Positions 5,362-15,700 of a stretch of DNA of 64,000 nucleotides are shown in pieces. Source of the DNA: an uncultured Bacilli bacterium (GTDB taxonomy: Bacteria; Bacillota_I; Bacilli_A; ML615J-28; CAG-313). The notes under the pieces were generated by a model. That model ran no database searches, was not told where the DNA came from, and saw nothing but the letters and a program-made list of their open reading frames with translations. The stretch lies in the NCBI GenBank assembly GCA_934140285.1, contig CAKPBI010000005.1, positions 76,805 through 140,804 on the forward strand. Reading direction: 5' to 3'. Made by a program: the position numbers and the translations under genes. Each line of letters starts with the position of its first letter. Positions within the stretch are counted from its first letter, which is position 1.

Positions 5362-8016
5362 ATGAATTTAAAGAGTATAGTTAAAAAAATAAGTATATTA
5401 GTTGTAATGTTTGTTTGTGTATTTACATTAACAAGCTGCCGTAAAGATAAAAATCCAAATGGTGGAGGTGATACTCCAAAACCAGCGTATTATTATGACA
5501 ATGAAAAAGACGCTTTAGTATTCTCATCTCAAGCTGTTGATAAGGTATTTAATCCTTTCTTCTCAACATCTGGAGCTGATAGTAATGTAATTGGATTAAC
5601 TCAATTAGGAATGTTAAGCAATGACTCTAAAGGCAATTGGACATATGGAGATGATGAGGCAGCAGTAACAAAAGACCTTCAAATAGTAACTGAAGGAGAA
5701 GAAAACGTAAACCAAACAACAACATATTATTTTGTATTAAAGAATAATGTAAGATTCTCAAATGGTTCATACCTTACAATTAAAGATGTATTGTTTAATT
5801 TATATGTATATCTTGATCCAGTTTATACTGGTTCTAGTACAATTTATTCAACTGACATTGTTGGTTTAAAAGAATATCGTACACAAGAAGTTGACGAAAA
5901 TGAACAAGATAGTTTTAAAGATAGATTTGAAGTTAGTGCAAGAACACGTATTAATTCTTTAATTTCAGCAAGTAAAGAAATTTTAAAAGATTCAAACTAT
6001 GATGGTGATTTTGAAAGTAGTCTTCTTGAGTATGCATCACCAGAAGGAAGCAAGTACTCAGAAACATACAAAAACGTTGTTAATGACTATAAAAAAGCAG
6101 TTGAATTATTTAAAGAAGAGTTAGAAAGCGATTATACAAGTGCTACAGATATTCCTGAAGAAGTTAAGTTTAAAGATAAAGATGGAAATGAATATAGTAA
6201 CTTACTATCAACACAAGTAGAAGTCTTCTTATTAAATGAAGGCTACCTAAAATGGGTAAAGAAAGATGGCAAATTAGAATCATCACTTGTTACTGATCCT
6301 GCGGAATTAAAAACATGGACTAAAGAACAAGCAATTAATACAATCATTATGGATAAAATTCCTGATAAGATTGTTGAAATTGTTTCATATTGGGCAACCT
6401 CAACTGAATTATTTAATTATATTGTAAATGAAGAAATGGGAAACTATTTTAATAACAATAGTAATAGAAAGTTTAATAATATCTCAGGTATTAAATTTGC
6501 TAACCATACTGAACCAGTAGTTGTAAATGGTGTTACATATGATGTACCTGAATATGATGCTGATGGAAACATTAAGAAAGACAGCTATGAAGTATTAAGT
6601 ATTAAAATTAAAAACGTTGACCCTAAAGCAATTTGGAACTTCTCTTTTGGTGTTGCACCTATGTATTACTATTCTGATGAAGAACATATTAAAGCATTTG
6701 ACTTTGAATCTAATTTTGGAGTTGAATATGCTTCAGGAAAGTTTATGAATGAAGTAGTTAAAAATCCAGATCGCATTGGTGTTCCCGTTGGTGCTGGTGC
6801 TTATGCAGCAAGTAAATCAAGCGGTGGTATTGAAAACATTAAATCTGGTGATTTCTACGATTTAGGTATTATCTATTATGAAAGAAATCCTTACTTCGTT
6901 TTAGGCCCTGCTACAATTAAGAAAGTACGTTATAAAGTTGTTGCTGAAAACCAAATGTTAAATAGTTTATACAGCAACGAAATCGACTTTATTGAACCAA
7001 ATGCAAAACCTGAAACAATTACAGAAATTTCAAACAAAATTAAAAAAGGCGAAGGCCTAGGATTCCAAAGTATAAGAACATCTGGTTATGGATACATTGG
7101 AATTAATGCAAGCAAAGTAAAAGATCTTGAAGTAAGACAAGCAATTATGCATTCAATAAACACTATGGAATGCGTAAACTATTATAAGAGTGCAGCGCTT
7201 CCAGTTTATCGTTCAATGTCAAGAGCAAGTTGGGCTTATCCAAAAGATGCAACTGCATATTATCCATATCTTGATGATGAAATTCCAGAAAATCTAAATG
7301 TAGTAAATCCTTTCTATAAGGAATTTGTACAAAGCTTAGGTAAGAAAGCAAAACAAAAATTAACTGAAGAAGAACAAATTCAATTTATTCAAGAACTTGT
7401 TGAATCAGCAGGTTATCAAAAGAATGCAAATGATGTTTATCAAAAGGGTAATACAGTACTTAAATTTACATTTACAATAGTAGGTCAAGAAACTGACCAC
7501 CCTGCTTATGCAGCAATGCTTCATGCAAAAGAAATGTTAAATAAAGCAGGATTCCAAATTGAAGTTAAGACAGATGCTAATGGTCTTAAGAAACTTTCAG
7601 AAGGCTCCCTAACTGTATGGGCAGCCGCATGGGGTTCAACAATTGACCCAGATATGTATCAAGTTTATCATAAAGATTCTAAAGCTACTTCAGTTAAAAA
7701 CTGGGGATATGCAGCAATTCAACAAAATGTTGGAAATGAATATGATGAAGAAAATGAATATCTAGATGAATTATCTGATTATATTGAGAAGGCACGTAGA
7801 ACAAACAATCAAGCTGACAGAGCTAGATATTACGAACAAGCATTAACATTAGTTATGAAATTAGCAATTGAATTACCTACTTATCAAAGAGATGATTTAT
7901 TTGCATATAATTCAAACAAATTAGATGCAACCTCATTAACACCAAAAGATTTACTTTCTCCATATAAAGGTTTAACAAGTGATATATGGAATGTATCTTT
8001 AATAGTTGAAAAATAA
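5362..8016 (+). CDS. oppA: Oligopeptide ABC transporter substrate-binding lipoprotein
   Basis: The product (884 aa) is a family-5 extracellular solute-binding protein. A lipoprotein signal ends at LTSC. Typical SBP_bac_5 blocks are visible: VRFSNGSYLTIKDVLFNLY near residue 130, PVGAGAYAAS near 475, an INASKVKDLEVRQAIMHSIN block near 575, and WGSTIDPDMY near 755. It is about 300 residues longer than usual OppA (roughly 540-600). Much of the excess is an acidic, lysine-rich insert at about residues 165-410. The gene starts the oppABCDF set, with a strong AAGGAGG ribosome site. A large hairpin (8022-8052) follows the stop codon and may keep oppA mRNA in excess over oppBCDF. The ligand is probably peptide, inferred from the family and from the adjacent protease. 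Confidence 0.92.
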   Translation: MNLKSIVKKISILVVMFVCVFTLTSCRKDKNPNGGGDTPKPAYYYDNEKDALVFSSQAVDKVFNPFFSTSGADSNVIGLTQLGMLSNDSKGNWTYGDDEAAVTKDLQIVTEGEENVNQTTTYYFVLKNNVRFSNGSYLTIKDVLFNLYVYLDPVYTGSSTIYSTDIVGLKEYRTQEVDENEQDSFKDRFEVSARTRINSLISASKEILKDSNYDGDFESSLLEYASPEGSKYSETYKNVVNDYKKAVELFKEELESDYTSATDIPEEVKFKDKDGNEYSNLLSTQVEVFLLNEGYLKWVKKDGKLESSLVTDPAELKTWTKEQAINTIIMDKIPDKIVEIVSYWATSTELFNYIVNEEMGNYFNNNSNRKFNNISGIKFANHTEPVVVNGVTYDVPEYDADGNIKKDSYEVLSIKIKNVDPKAIWNFSFGVAPMYYYSDEEHIKAFDFESNFGVEYASGKFMNEVVKNPDRIGVPVGAGAYAASKSSGGIENIKSGDFYDLGIIYYERNPYFVLGPATIKKVRYKVVAENQMLNSLYSNEIDFIEPNAKPETITEISNKIKKGEGLGFQSIRTSGYGYIGINASKVKDLEVRQAIMHSINTMECVNYYKSAALPVYRSMSRASWAYPKDATAYYPYLDDEIPENLNVVNPFYKEFVQSLGKKAKQKLTEEEQIQFIQELVESAGYQKNANDVYQKGNTVLKFTFTIVGQETDHPAYAAMLHAKEMLNKAGFQIEVKTDANGLKKLSEGSLTVWAAAWGSTIDPDMYQVYHKDSKATSVKNWGYAAIQQNVGNEYDEENEYLDELSDYIEKARRTNNQADRARYYEQALTLVMKLAIELPTYQRDDLFAYNSNKLDATSLTPKDLLSPYKGLTSDIWNVSLIVEK

Positions 8017-8021
8017 AGTCT

Positions 8022-8052
8022 ATTGGAAGCACTATTTATTAGTGTTTCCAAT
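8022..8052 (+). promoter_or_regulatory. Intercistronic stem-loop between oppA and oppB
   Basis: A 13-bp stem (8022-8034 with 8040-8052, one G-U pair) closes a 5-base TTTAT loop just after the oppA stop. The following T-run is short and broken (TTTCTC), so partial termination or 3'-end protection of oppA mRNA is more likely than full termination. Confidence 0.7.
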
Positions 8053-8078
8053 TTCTCAAAAAAGGAGATTAAATAAAA

Positions 8079-9086
8079 ATGTTTAAGTATATTATAAAAC
8101 GGTTGTTAATTTCCGTTGTAATCCTGTTAGGTGTATCAGTAATTATTTATTCATTAGTAAGAATGATGCCAGATGATTATGTTGATAAAAAATACGCTGA
8201 ACAGTTAAATCAAGGAAGTATAACTCAGGAAGATATAGATCGCTTTAAAGAATTATATGGTTTATCAGATAATTCATTTAAAGGAATTATAAAAGGATAT
8301 TTTAAATGGTTAGGAAAATTATGCAAAGGTGATTTAGGTCAATCTTTTAAATACGAAAAACCTGTTGCGACAGTTATTTCGGAAAATATGTGGATATCGT
8401 TTGCGATAGCAATAATAGCGACGATCCTGCAGTTCTTAATAGCAATCCCGCTGGGAATATCCAGTGCGACACACCAATATTCGGTAAGAGATTATGCAGT
8501 CACCGTCTTTACAATGATTGGTATTTCTTTACCTACATATTTCTTTGCTGCTATAGTTATTAAAATCTTTTCAGTAGATTTAGGCTGGCTACCATCAGGT
8601 GGTTTAATCTCAGCCACAAAGGACTACGGAACTGATTTTGTGGGCCAAATGTCAAAATTTGGTGATATATTAAAACACTTAATTCTACCAATCTTTGTTA
8701 GTGTTATTCTTTCAATTGGTGGATTAATGCGTTACACAAGAACAAACACACTTGAAGTGCTTAATGCAGATTACATTCGTACTGCAAGAGCAAAAGGTTT
8801 ATCAGAAAATAAAGTAATTTATAAACACGCTTTTAGAAATACAATGATACCACTTGTAACATTACTTGCAGGAATTCTTCCTTCATTGTTTGGTGGTATG
8901 ATGATAACAGAAGAAGTATTTTCCATCGATGGTATAGGTCGATTAGCGTATAGTGCATTGATGGAAGGAGATATTCCATTTGTAATGGGATACAATATGT
9001 TTTTAGCGGTTCTAACAGTAATTGGTACACTACTTTCAGATATTATGTATTCAGTAGTTGACCCAAGAGTAAAACTAGGAAAGTAG
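8079..9086 (+). CDS. oppB: Oligopeptide ABC transporter permease OppB
   Basis: The product (335 aa) is an inner-membrane permease of the DppB/OppB family. It starts MFKYIIKRLLISVVILLGVS with the usual first helix, has a periplasmic-side segment to about residue 95, and five further helices. The EAA loop, which docks onto the ATPases, reads LNADYIRTARAKGLSE near residue 230, followed by the conserved HAFRNTMIPL. Length and order fit the family. AAAAGGAG precedes the ATG at suitable distance. It forms the channel with OppC, whose gene follows 8 bases later. Confidence 0.95.
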   Translation: MFKYIIKRLLISVVILLGVSVIIYSLVRMMPDDYVDKKYAEQLNQGSITQEDIDRFKELYGLSDNSFKGIIKGYFKWLGKLCKGDLGQSFKYEKPVATVISENMWISFAIAIIATILQFLIAIPLGISSATHQYSVRDYAVTVFTMIGISLPTYFFAAIVIKIFSVDLGWLPSGGLISATKDYGTDFVGQMSKFGDILKHLILPIFVSVILSIGGLMRYTRTNTLEVLNADYIRTARAKGLSENKVIYKHAFRNTMIPLVTLLAGILPSLFGGMMITEEVFSIDGIGRLAYSALMEGDIPFVMGYNMFLAVLTVIGTLLSDIMYSVVDPRVKLGK

Positions 9087-9094
9087 GTGAGACA

Positions 9095-10183
9095 ATGAAA
9101 GAAAATGATTTTGAAAAAAATGAAATTGCTACACCAGAAATTCTAGATGATGAACAAGAAGAAATGGAAGTTGTTGAAGAAGCAACTTATAAAGAAATGA
9201 GCCCAACAAGATTAATTTTTAGAAGATTCTTTCGTTCTAAATTATCTATTGTTGGCTTAGTAATGATTATATTCTTATTTATTTTTTCTTTTTTAGGCCC
9301 TGTGATTTACCAAAAATGGGGTGAAGAAACTGTTGACAGATCAACAGTAATTGAAGAAATTAAAAAGACATTTACATACAAAGATGAAAATGGCAATGAT
9401 GTATATGTTGAAGAAGTAGTTACAATTGAATCAAAAGTAAATGCTTATGCAGATCCTAGTAAAGAACATTTGTTAGGAACTGATGATAAAGGAATGGATG
9501 TATTTGTAAGATTAATGTATGGAGGAAGAATTTCTCTTACCATTGGTTTTATAGTAGTTATCCTTGAAACTTTAATAGGAGTTATCCTTGGTGGTATCTC
9601 AGGATACTTTGGGGGATGGGTAGATCAAGTAATAATGAGAATAGTTGATATTTTCAACTGTATTCCAACACTACCTATTCTATTAATTGCCTCAGCCGTA
9701 ATTGATGCTAACTTTAATGCGGAAACTGGAAGAGAGATAACATCAGATCAACGAATATACATATTGATGATGATTATTACAATATTTAGTTGGAGTGGAG
9801 TTGCAAGACTCGTTCGTGGTCAAATTCTTTCTTTAAGAGAACAAGAATTCATTACAGCAACTGAAGTAATGGGCCTTCCAACATGGAGAAAAATATTTGT
9901 TCATTTAATTCCTAATGTTATGCCACAATTAATAGTTTCAATGACTCTTGGCCTTGGTAGTGTAATCTTGTATGAATCAACGCTTAGTTATTTAGGCCTC
10001 GGTGTCCAAGTACCAAAAGCTGCATGGGGAACAATGATTGCAACAGCAAAATTACGTGAAGTATTACAATATCATACAAATGTATGGCTTCCAGCTGGTG
10101 TCATGATTGTAATCGCCGTATTAGGATTTAACTTTGTAGGTGATGGATTACGTGATGCTATGGATCCAAAAGCAAAGAAATAA
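9095..10183 (+). CDS. oppC: Oligopeptide ABC transporter permease OppC
   Basis: The product (362 aa) is the second permease of the importer. An acidic cytoplasmic start of about 45 residues precedes the first helix (LSIVGLVMIIFLFIFSFLG). An extracytoplasmic segment (about 70-125) includes the family marker HLLGTDDKGMDVFVRLMYGG. Five more helices follow. The EAA loop EFITATEVMGLPTWRKIF lies near residue 250. The C-terminus ends GDGLRDAMDPKAKK, a common OppC/DppC ending. AGGTGAG serves as the ribosome site. It should pair with OppB and with the OppD/OppF ATPases encoded next. Confidence 0.95.
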   Translation: MKENDFEKNEIATPEILDDEQEEMEVVEEATYKEMSPTRLIFRRFFRSKLSIVGLVMIIFLFIFSFLGPVIYQKWGEETVDRSTVIEEIKKTFTYKDENGNDVYVEEVVTIESKVNAYADPSKEHLLGTDDKGMDVFVRLMYGGRISLTIGFIVVILETLIGVILGGISGYFGGWVDQVIMRIVDIFNCIPTLPILLIASAVIDANFNAETGREITSDQRIYILMMIITIFSWSGVARLVRGQILSLREQEFITATEVMGLPTWRKIFVHLIPNVMPQLIVSMTLGLGSVILYESTLSYLGLGVQVPKAAWGTMIATAKLREVLQYHTNVWLPAGVMIVIAVLGFNFVGDGLRDAMDPKAKK

Positions 10184-10194
10184 GGAGGATTTTT

Positions 10195-11385
10195 ATGGAT
10201 AATAAAAACAATAATTCAAAGATTAAAAAACCTTCTAACTATATTTCTTTAAAAGAAAGTAGACAAATAATAAAAGATAATATTAAAAAAATGAAGTATT
10301 ATGAAAGTCTAAAGAAACGTAAGTTATCAATCGACAAATATACTTCATTGATGAAAGATGAAAACAATTTAATAGAAATTGAAAACTTAAAAACTTGCTT
10401 TTTTACAGACAATGGTACAGTAATGTCAGTTAATGGTGTATCATTTAATGTTCCAAAAAACAAAATAATTGGTATTGTTGGTGAATCTGGATGTGGAAAG
10501 AGTGTAACTTCTCTTTCTATAATGCAATTAGTACAAGCCCCACAAGGACAAGTTGTAGATGGCGAAATTAGATTTAATTCTGATGAATTAGGTTATGATT
10601 CAGAAGGAAGAAAAATAGCTTATGATATAACAAAAATGCCTACTAAAGAAATGTATAAGATTAGAGGCAAGGATATAACAATGATATTCCAAGAACCAAT
10701 GACAAGTTTAAACCCTGTATTTACTATTGGATATCAACTAGATGAAGTATCATTTATACATACTTCAAAAATTACAAAAGAAGAAGCAAAAGAACATAGT
10801 ATTGAAATGCTAAGAAAAGTTGGTATTTCAATGCCTGAACAAGTTTATAAATCATATCCTCATGAGCTATCTGGAGGTATGAGACAAAGAGTTATGATAG
10901 CAATGGCTCTTGCAGGAAATCCTAAATTAATTATTGCGGATGAACCTACAACAGCTTTAGATGTAACAATTCAAGCTCAAATTCTTGAACTATTAAAAGA
11001 CTTACAAAAACGTGAAGGATGCTCAATAATGCTTATCACACATGACTTAGGTGTTATTGCAGAAATGGCAGATGAAGTTGTTGTAATGTATGCTGGAAGA
11101 GTAATAGAAAAAGGAACAGCACGTGAAATTTTCCATAATCCTCTTCATCCATATACAATCGGTCTACAAAAGAGTAAACCTTTAATTACATCAGATTCAA
11201 ATGAACCATTGTATTCTATTCCGGGACAAGTTCCCAATCCGATTAATTTACCAAATAGCTGTTACTTCAAAAATAGATGTAACAGATGCAATAGAAAATG
11301 TAATGGCGAGTATCCAAATGAAATAAAAGTATCAGAAACACACTATGTGTCATGTTACTTGTATGAAGAAAGTGGTGAAAATTAA
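10195..11385 (+). CDS. oppD: Oligopeptide ABC transporter ATPase OppD
   Basis: The product (396 aa) is an ABC ATPase that powers peptide import. Motifs in order are Walker A GESGCGKS near residue 97, Q-loop FQEPMTSLNP, signature LSGGMRQR near 230, Walker B LIIADEPTTALD, and the H-loop in LITHDLG. The C-terminal oligopeptide/dipeptide tail has the cysteine cluster C-x5-C-x2-C-x3-C (SCYFKNRCNRCNRKC) plus a later Cys, which in this family can bind an iron-sulfur cluster. Unlike most OppD proteins it has about 55 extra, lysine-rich residues before the ATPase core. It starts 11 bases after oppC with a clear AAGGAGG site, and oppF follows directly. Confidence 0.95.
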   Translation: MDNKNNNSKIKKPSNYISLKESRQIIKDNIKKMKYYESLKKRKLSIDKYTSLMKDENNLIEIENLKTCFFTDNGTVMSVNGVSFNVPKNKIIGIVGESGCGKSVTSLSIMQLVQAPQGQVVDGEIRFNSDELGYDSEGRKIAYDITKMPTKEMYKIRGKDITMIFQEPMTSLNPVFTIGYQLDEVSFIHTSKITKEEAKEHSIEMLRKVGISMPEQVYKSYPHELSGGMRQRVMIAMALAGNPKLIIADEPTTALDVTIQAQILELLKDLQKREGCSIMLITHDLGVIAEMADEVVVMYAGRVIEKGTAREIFHNPLHPYTIGLQKSKPLITSDSNEPLYSIPGQVPNPINLPNSCYFKNRCNRCNRKCNGEYPNEIKVSETHYVSCYLYEESGEN

Positions 11386-11386
11386 G

Positions 11387-12478
11387 ATGAATGAAAATCA
11401 TGATAGCTTTTATACAGATGATAAAACATGTATGTTAGAAGTAAAAAACTTAAAAAAATATTTTCCTCTTAATACCAATTTCTTTGGTAAACCATCAGCT
11501 TACTTAAAAGCAGTTGATGATATTAGTTTTTCTATTGAAAAAGGAAAAACAATAGGTGTTGTAGGAGAATCAGGCTGTGGTAAAACAACTCTTGGTCGTA
11601 CAATACTTAAGTTATACGAATCTGATGGTGGCGAAATTTATTTTAATGGATTAGATATAACAAAATATAAAAAATCACAAATGAGAAAGTTGAGAACGGA
11701 TATTCAATTAATATTCCAAGATCCATATTCAAGTCTTCCTCCAAGAATGACTGTAGGAAGCATCATTTCTGAAGCCGTAAGAGTTCATAGAATTGTTCCG
11801 AAAGAATCAATTCGTGAATATGTATATGACATTATGGCTAAATGTGGGTTACAACCTCAATATTATGATCGTTATCCACATGAGTTCTCAGGTGGTCAAC
11901 GTCAAAGAATTTGTATAGCAAGAGCTCTTGCTGTACAACCAAAATTAGTAATTTGTGATGAACCAGTTAGTGCACTTGATGTATCAATTCAAGCCCAAAT
12001 TATTAATCTTTTAAAAGAATTACAAAACACTATGGGATTAACTTATGTATTTATTTCCCATGATTTATCAGTTGTAAAATATATAACAGATAAAATTTTA
12101 GTAATGTATTTAGGCAATACAATGGAGCTTGGTGAAACTAATGAGATATTCCAAAATCCATTACACCCTTATACACAAGCTTTATTCTCAGCTGTTCCAG
12201 TACCTGATCCAGATACAAAAATGAAACGTATAATTCTAGAAGGTGATATTCCATCACCTGCCAATCCACCTAAAGGATGTAAATTTCATACAAGATGTAG
12301 TAGATGCATGAATGTTTGCAAATTTGTAGATCCAATCAATGTGGAAGCTAGTCCAAATCATTTTGTATCATGCCATTTATATAATAGCGATGTAATGAGC
12401 AATCTTGCATTCTATGATCAACAATGGGATGAAATGCAAAAGGAAGAACAAGAAAAAAATGAAACAAAAGAAAATTAA
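11387..12478 (+). CDS. oppF: Oligopeptide ABC transporter ATPase OppF
   Basis: The product (363 aa) is the second ATPase. I place the start at ATG 11387 (MNENHDSFYT), one base after the oppD stop and preceded by GTGGTGA, rather than further upstream inside oppD. Walker A is GESGCGKT, the signature is FSGGQRQR, Walker B is LVICDEPVSALD, and the H-loop is FISHDLS. The C-terminal tail again carries the cysteine cluster (GCKFHTRCSRCMNVC). An acidic, glutamate-rich C-terminus overlaps the next small gene by 20 bases. Together with OppABCD this completes a five-part importer. Confidence 0.95.
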   Translation: MNENHDSFYTDDKTCMLEVKNLKKYFPLNTNFFGKPSAYLKAVDDISFSIEKGKTIGVVGESGCGKTTLGRTILKLYESDGGEIYFNGLDITKYKKSQMRKLRTDIQLIFQDPYSSLPPRMTVGSIISEAVRVHRIVPKESIREYVYDIMAKCGLQPQYYDRYPHEFSGGQRQRICIARALAVQPKLVICDEPVSALDVSIQAQIINLLKELQNTMGLTYVFISHDLSVVKYITDKILVMYLGNTMELGETNEIFQNPLHPYTQALFSAVPVPDPDTKMKRIILEGDIPSPANPPKGCKFHTRCSRCMNVCKFVDPINVEASPNHFVSCHLYNSDVMSNLAFYDQQWDEMQKEEQEKNETKEN

Positions 12479-12692
12479 ACGTGAATATGTAGATGATGGA
12501 CACACAATTTACAATATGGATGTAGATGGAATGCCACATCGTCGTATACAATCAAAAGACGGTTTAAATGTCACAAAAGAAGAAAAAAGAGCAATGATAA
12601 AAGCTGAACTTATTCATTATTTGCCGATTCTTGGCGGAGTAATTCTTTGCTTTTTGGTTGCCATGTTAATAATTCTTTGGTGGCTACATTAA
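12459..12692 (+). CDS. Small single-helix membrane protein between oppF and the protease
   Basis: This 77-residue protein starts at ATG 12459 (MKQKKIKREYVDDG), inside the end of oppF, with AGGAAG 12 bases before it. A basic/polar first half contains YVDDGHTIYNMDVDGMPHRR. One strongly hydrophobic helix ends the protein (about 52-75, LPILGGVILCFLVAMLIILWW). The overlap with oppF and the 21-base gap to the protease gene show it belongs to the operon. I do not recognise the family. It could be an accessory subunit of the importer or a membrane factor for the secreted protease; there is no direct evidence for either. Confidence 0.75.
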   Translation: MKQKKIKREYVDDGHTIYNMDVDGMPHRRIQSKDGLNVTKEEKRAMIKAELIHYLPILGGVILCFLVAMLIILWWLH

Positions 12693-12713
12693 AGATTTAA
12701 GGAAGGAGATATT

Positions 12714-15700
12714 ATGCAGAAGAAAATATTTGCTGCCTTAATGTTAGGTTTAACAATTTTTACTTGCACATCATGTAAAACAAAGAATAATGCAACTGAA
12801 GTTGTACCTAATGATAATTCTCAACAACTTCAACTTTTGAGAACTGACATGAAGCTTACACAAGAACAGCTATTGTCACGCATTAAGGCAGATCATATTA
12901 AAGAAAATAAAGGGTATTTAGATAATGATGAGGTAATATCAATAATTACATTACCTGGAGATTCATTGATAGATACTTACTTAGAAAGTGAATATATTTC
13001 ATATAGTTCTGTTGCAGAATATGCATGTTCTAAAAAAGGACAAAAACAAGCAGCAGAATTAAAAAACGCACAAAAACAATTAGTTGAAAAATTAGAAGCT
13101 AGTGGTTTAGATGTTGATGTTGAATACAATTATGCAACCATTTTAAATGGAGTTGCAGTTAAATCAACATATGGCACATTTAAATTACTTGGTGAAATGG
13201 ATGGAAGATTTAATATTGAATCAACTATATTATCTGATACATATAATTTACCTCAAACAACTACAAGTGATAAGTATCAAGCAGTAACTAATTTAGTAAA
13301 AGTATATGAAACTGGTATTTTTGATTCAAGTAGTGTTCCTTATACTGGAAATGGTACATCTGTAGCAGTACTTGACTCAGGTTTTGATTGCAGTCACACT
13401 GTTTTTGCAAAACAACCTGATGTTCCACTATTTTCAAAAGACTATATAAATAACTTAGTTGTATCTGATGAAGTAGTTTTAAATGCTAAAAAATTTACTC
13501 CAAGTTTACGCATTTCAGATGTTTATTATAGTAGTAAAATTCCATATACATATGATTATGCAGATAAAGATACAGAAGTTAATCCATATGATTCAGAACA
13601 TGGAACTCACGTAGCTGGTATAATAGGTGGTTATGACCAAGTAATTACGGGCATAGCTATTAATACACAATTAGTTCTAATGAAGGTATTCCCTGATTTA
13701 GATGAAGGTGGTAAAACAGAAGATATTATTGCAGCATTAGAAGATGCAGTAGTTATTGGTGTAGATGCTATTAATATGTCACTTGGATCTTCTTGTGGAT
13801 TCTCTAGAGAGGTAGACAAAGAAGCAGTAAATCAAATATATGACAAGATTAATAAAAGTGGTATTAGTTTAATTACTGCAGCAAGTAATAGTTATAGTTC
13901 TGGTTATGGTGGTGAACAAGGTAATACAAGTTTTGTTACAAACCCTGATTCTGGTACAGTTGGTTCTCCATCTACTTATCCAGCAGCACTATCCGTTGCT
14001 TCAATTAGTGGTGTTAAAAGTAAATACTTAGTAGCTAATGATTCTCAAATTTTATTCTTCAATGAATCAAATGCTATAACAGGTAAACCTAATGATTTCT
14101 TTAAAGAATTAGGTGTTAACGAAGGCGAAACAAAAGAATTTGAATATGTAACAATACCTGGATCTGGATTAAGAGTTAATTATGCTGGCGTTGATGTTAA
14201 AGGTAAAATTGCACTTGTTAGACGTGGCGATAATACATTTGAAGAAAAAGCTCGTTATGCAAAACAAGCTGGTGCAGTTGGATGTATTATATACAATAAC
14301 ATTGATGGTGACATATTAATGTCTATGGGAAAGAGCGACCATATTCCAACAATTTCAATCTCTAAAGATGATGGAACAATTCTTGCAAGCAAGAAAACAG
14401 GAAAGATGGTAATTAGTTATAACAACCAAGCTGGTCCATTTATTTCTGACTTCTCAAGTTGGGGTCCTACTCCATCACTTGGATTAAAACCAGAAATTAC
14501 TGCTCATGGTGGTAGCATTAAATCAGCAATTCCTGGTGGTGGTTATGATGAACTTAGTGGTACATCAATGGCTACACCAAATTTATGTGGTATCGTTGTT
14601 TTAATTAGACAATACTTAAAAGAAAAATATCCAGAAAAAACAGTTAAAGAAATATCTGTTTTAACTAATGAATTATTAATGTCTACAGCGACAATTGCTT
14701 TAAATGAAGATGGTAATCCTTACTCTCCACGTAAGCAAGGGGCAGGACTAGCAAGTCTTGATAATGCTGTAACAACCAAAGCATACATTACAGTCGATGA
14801 TAGTGATAGAACTAAGTTAGAACTTGGCGATGATCCAAAACGTACTGGAATTTATGAAATGAAATTTAACGTAGAAAACTTATCAGATACAACTTTAGAA
14901 TATGATTTATCAGTTATTGGAATGACTGAAAGTGTATCAACATCTGATTCTAAACACATAGCTGAAAAAGATCAATTGTTAAATGGAAGTACTAAAATTG
15001 AGCTATTATCAGAAGGAACTCTTAATGGAACAACCTTGACATTAGCTGCAAATCAAAAAGTAAAATTAAAAGTTACATATACATTATCTTCAACTGACAA
15101 GAGCTTAATTGAAAATCTATTCCCTTATGGAATGTATGTTGAAGGATTTGTAACTTTAAAAGCTCAAGAAAATGAAGTAGATTTAAATATTCCATTCCTT
15201 GCCTTCTATGGCGATTGGACAGAAGCACCAATGTTTGACAAAACATATTATGAAGTTGAATCAGAAGCTCATAATGGTGCAATTGATGATGAAGATAAAT
15301 TAAAAGCAGATTATTATGCTACAACACCATATGGTTCATATTTCTACAATTATATTATTCCACTTGGAACATATCTATATGATATGGATGAAAATCTTTA
15401 TGAAGCAATCCCTGCTACTGAAGATCACATTGCAATATCAAATGTTTTTGGAACAATAGATGGTATATCAGCTATATATGCAGGTATGCTTCGTAATGCT
15501 AAAACAATGAGATATACAATAGTTGATAAACTTACAGGTGATGTAGTTTATGAATATATTGATTACAACAAGAGTAAGGCTTATTCAGTAGGTGGTACAC
15601 CAATCCCTGCTTATGATAGTCTTAGAATAAAATCGAGTCAATTAGGTTTAATAAATAATCGCCAATATGAATTTAAAATGTCTGGTTTACTAGACTATGG

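Noticed and set aside
11345..11386. oppF starting inside oppD
   Set aside because: ATG 11387 has a ribosome site and begins a normal OppF; the upstream codons only extend the frame.
13631..13819. Antisense open frames within the protease and other large genes
   Set aside because: They lie opposite conserved catalytic domains, lack ribosome sites and show no protein features; they are shadows of the real genes.
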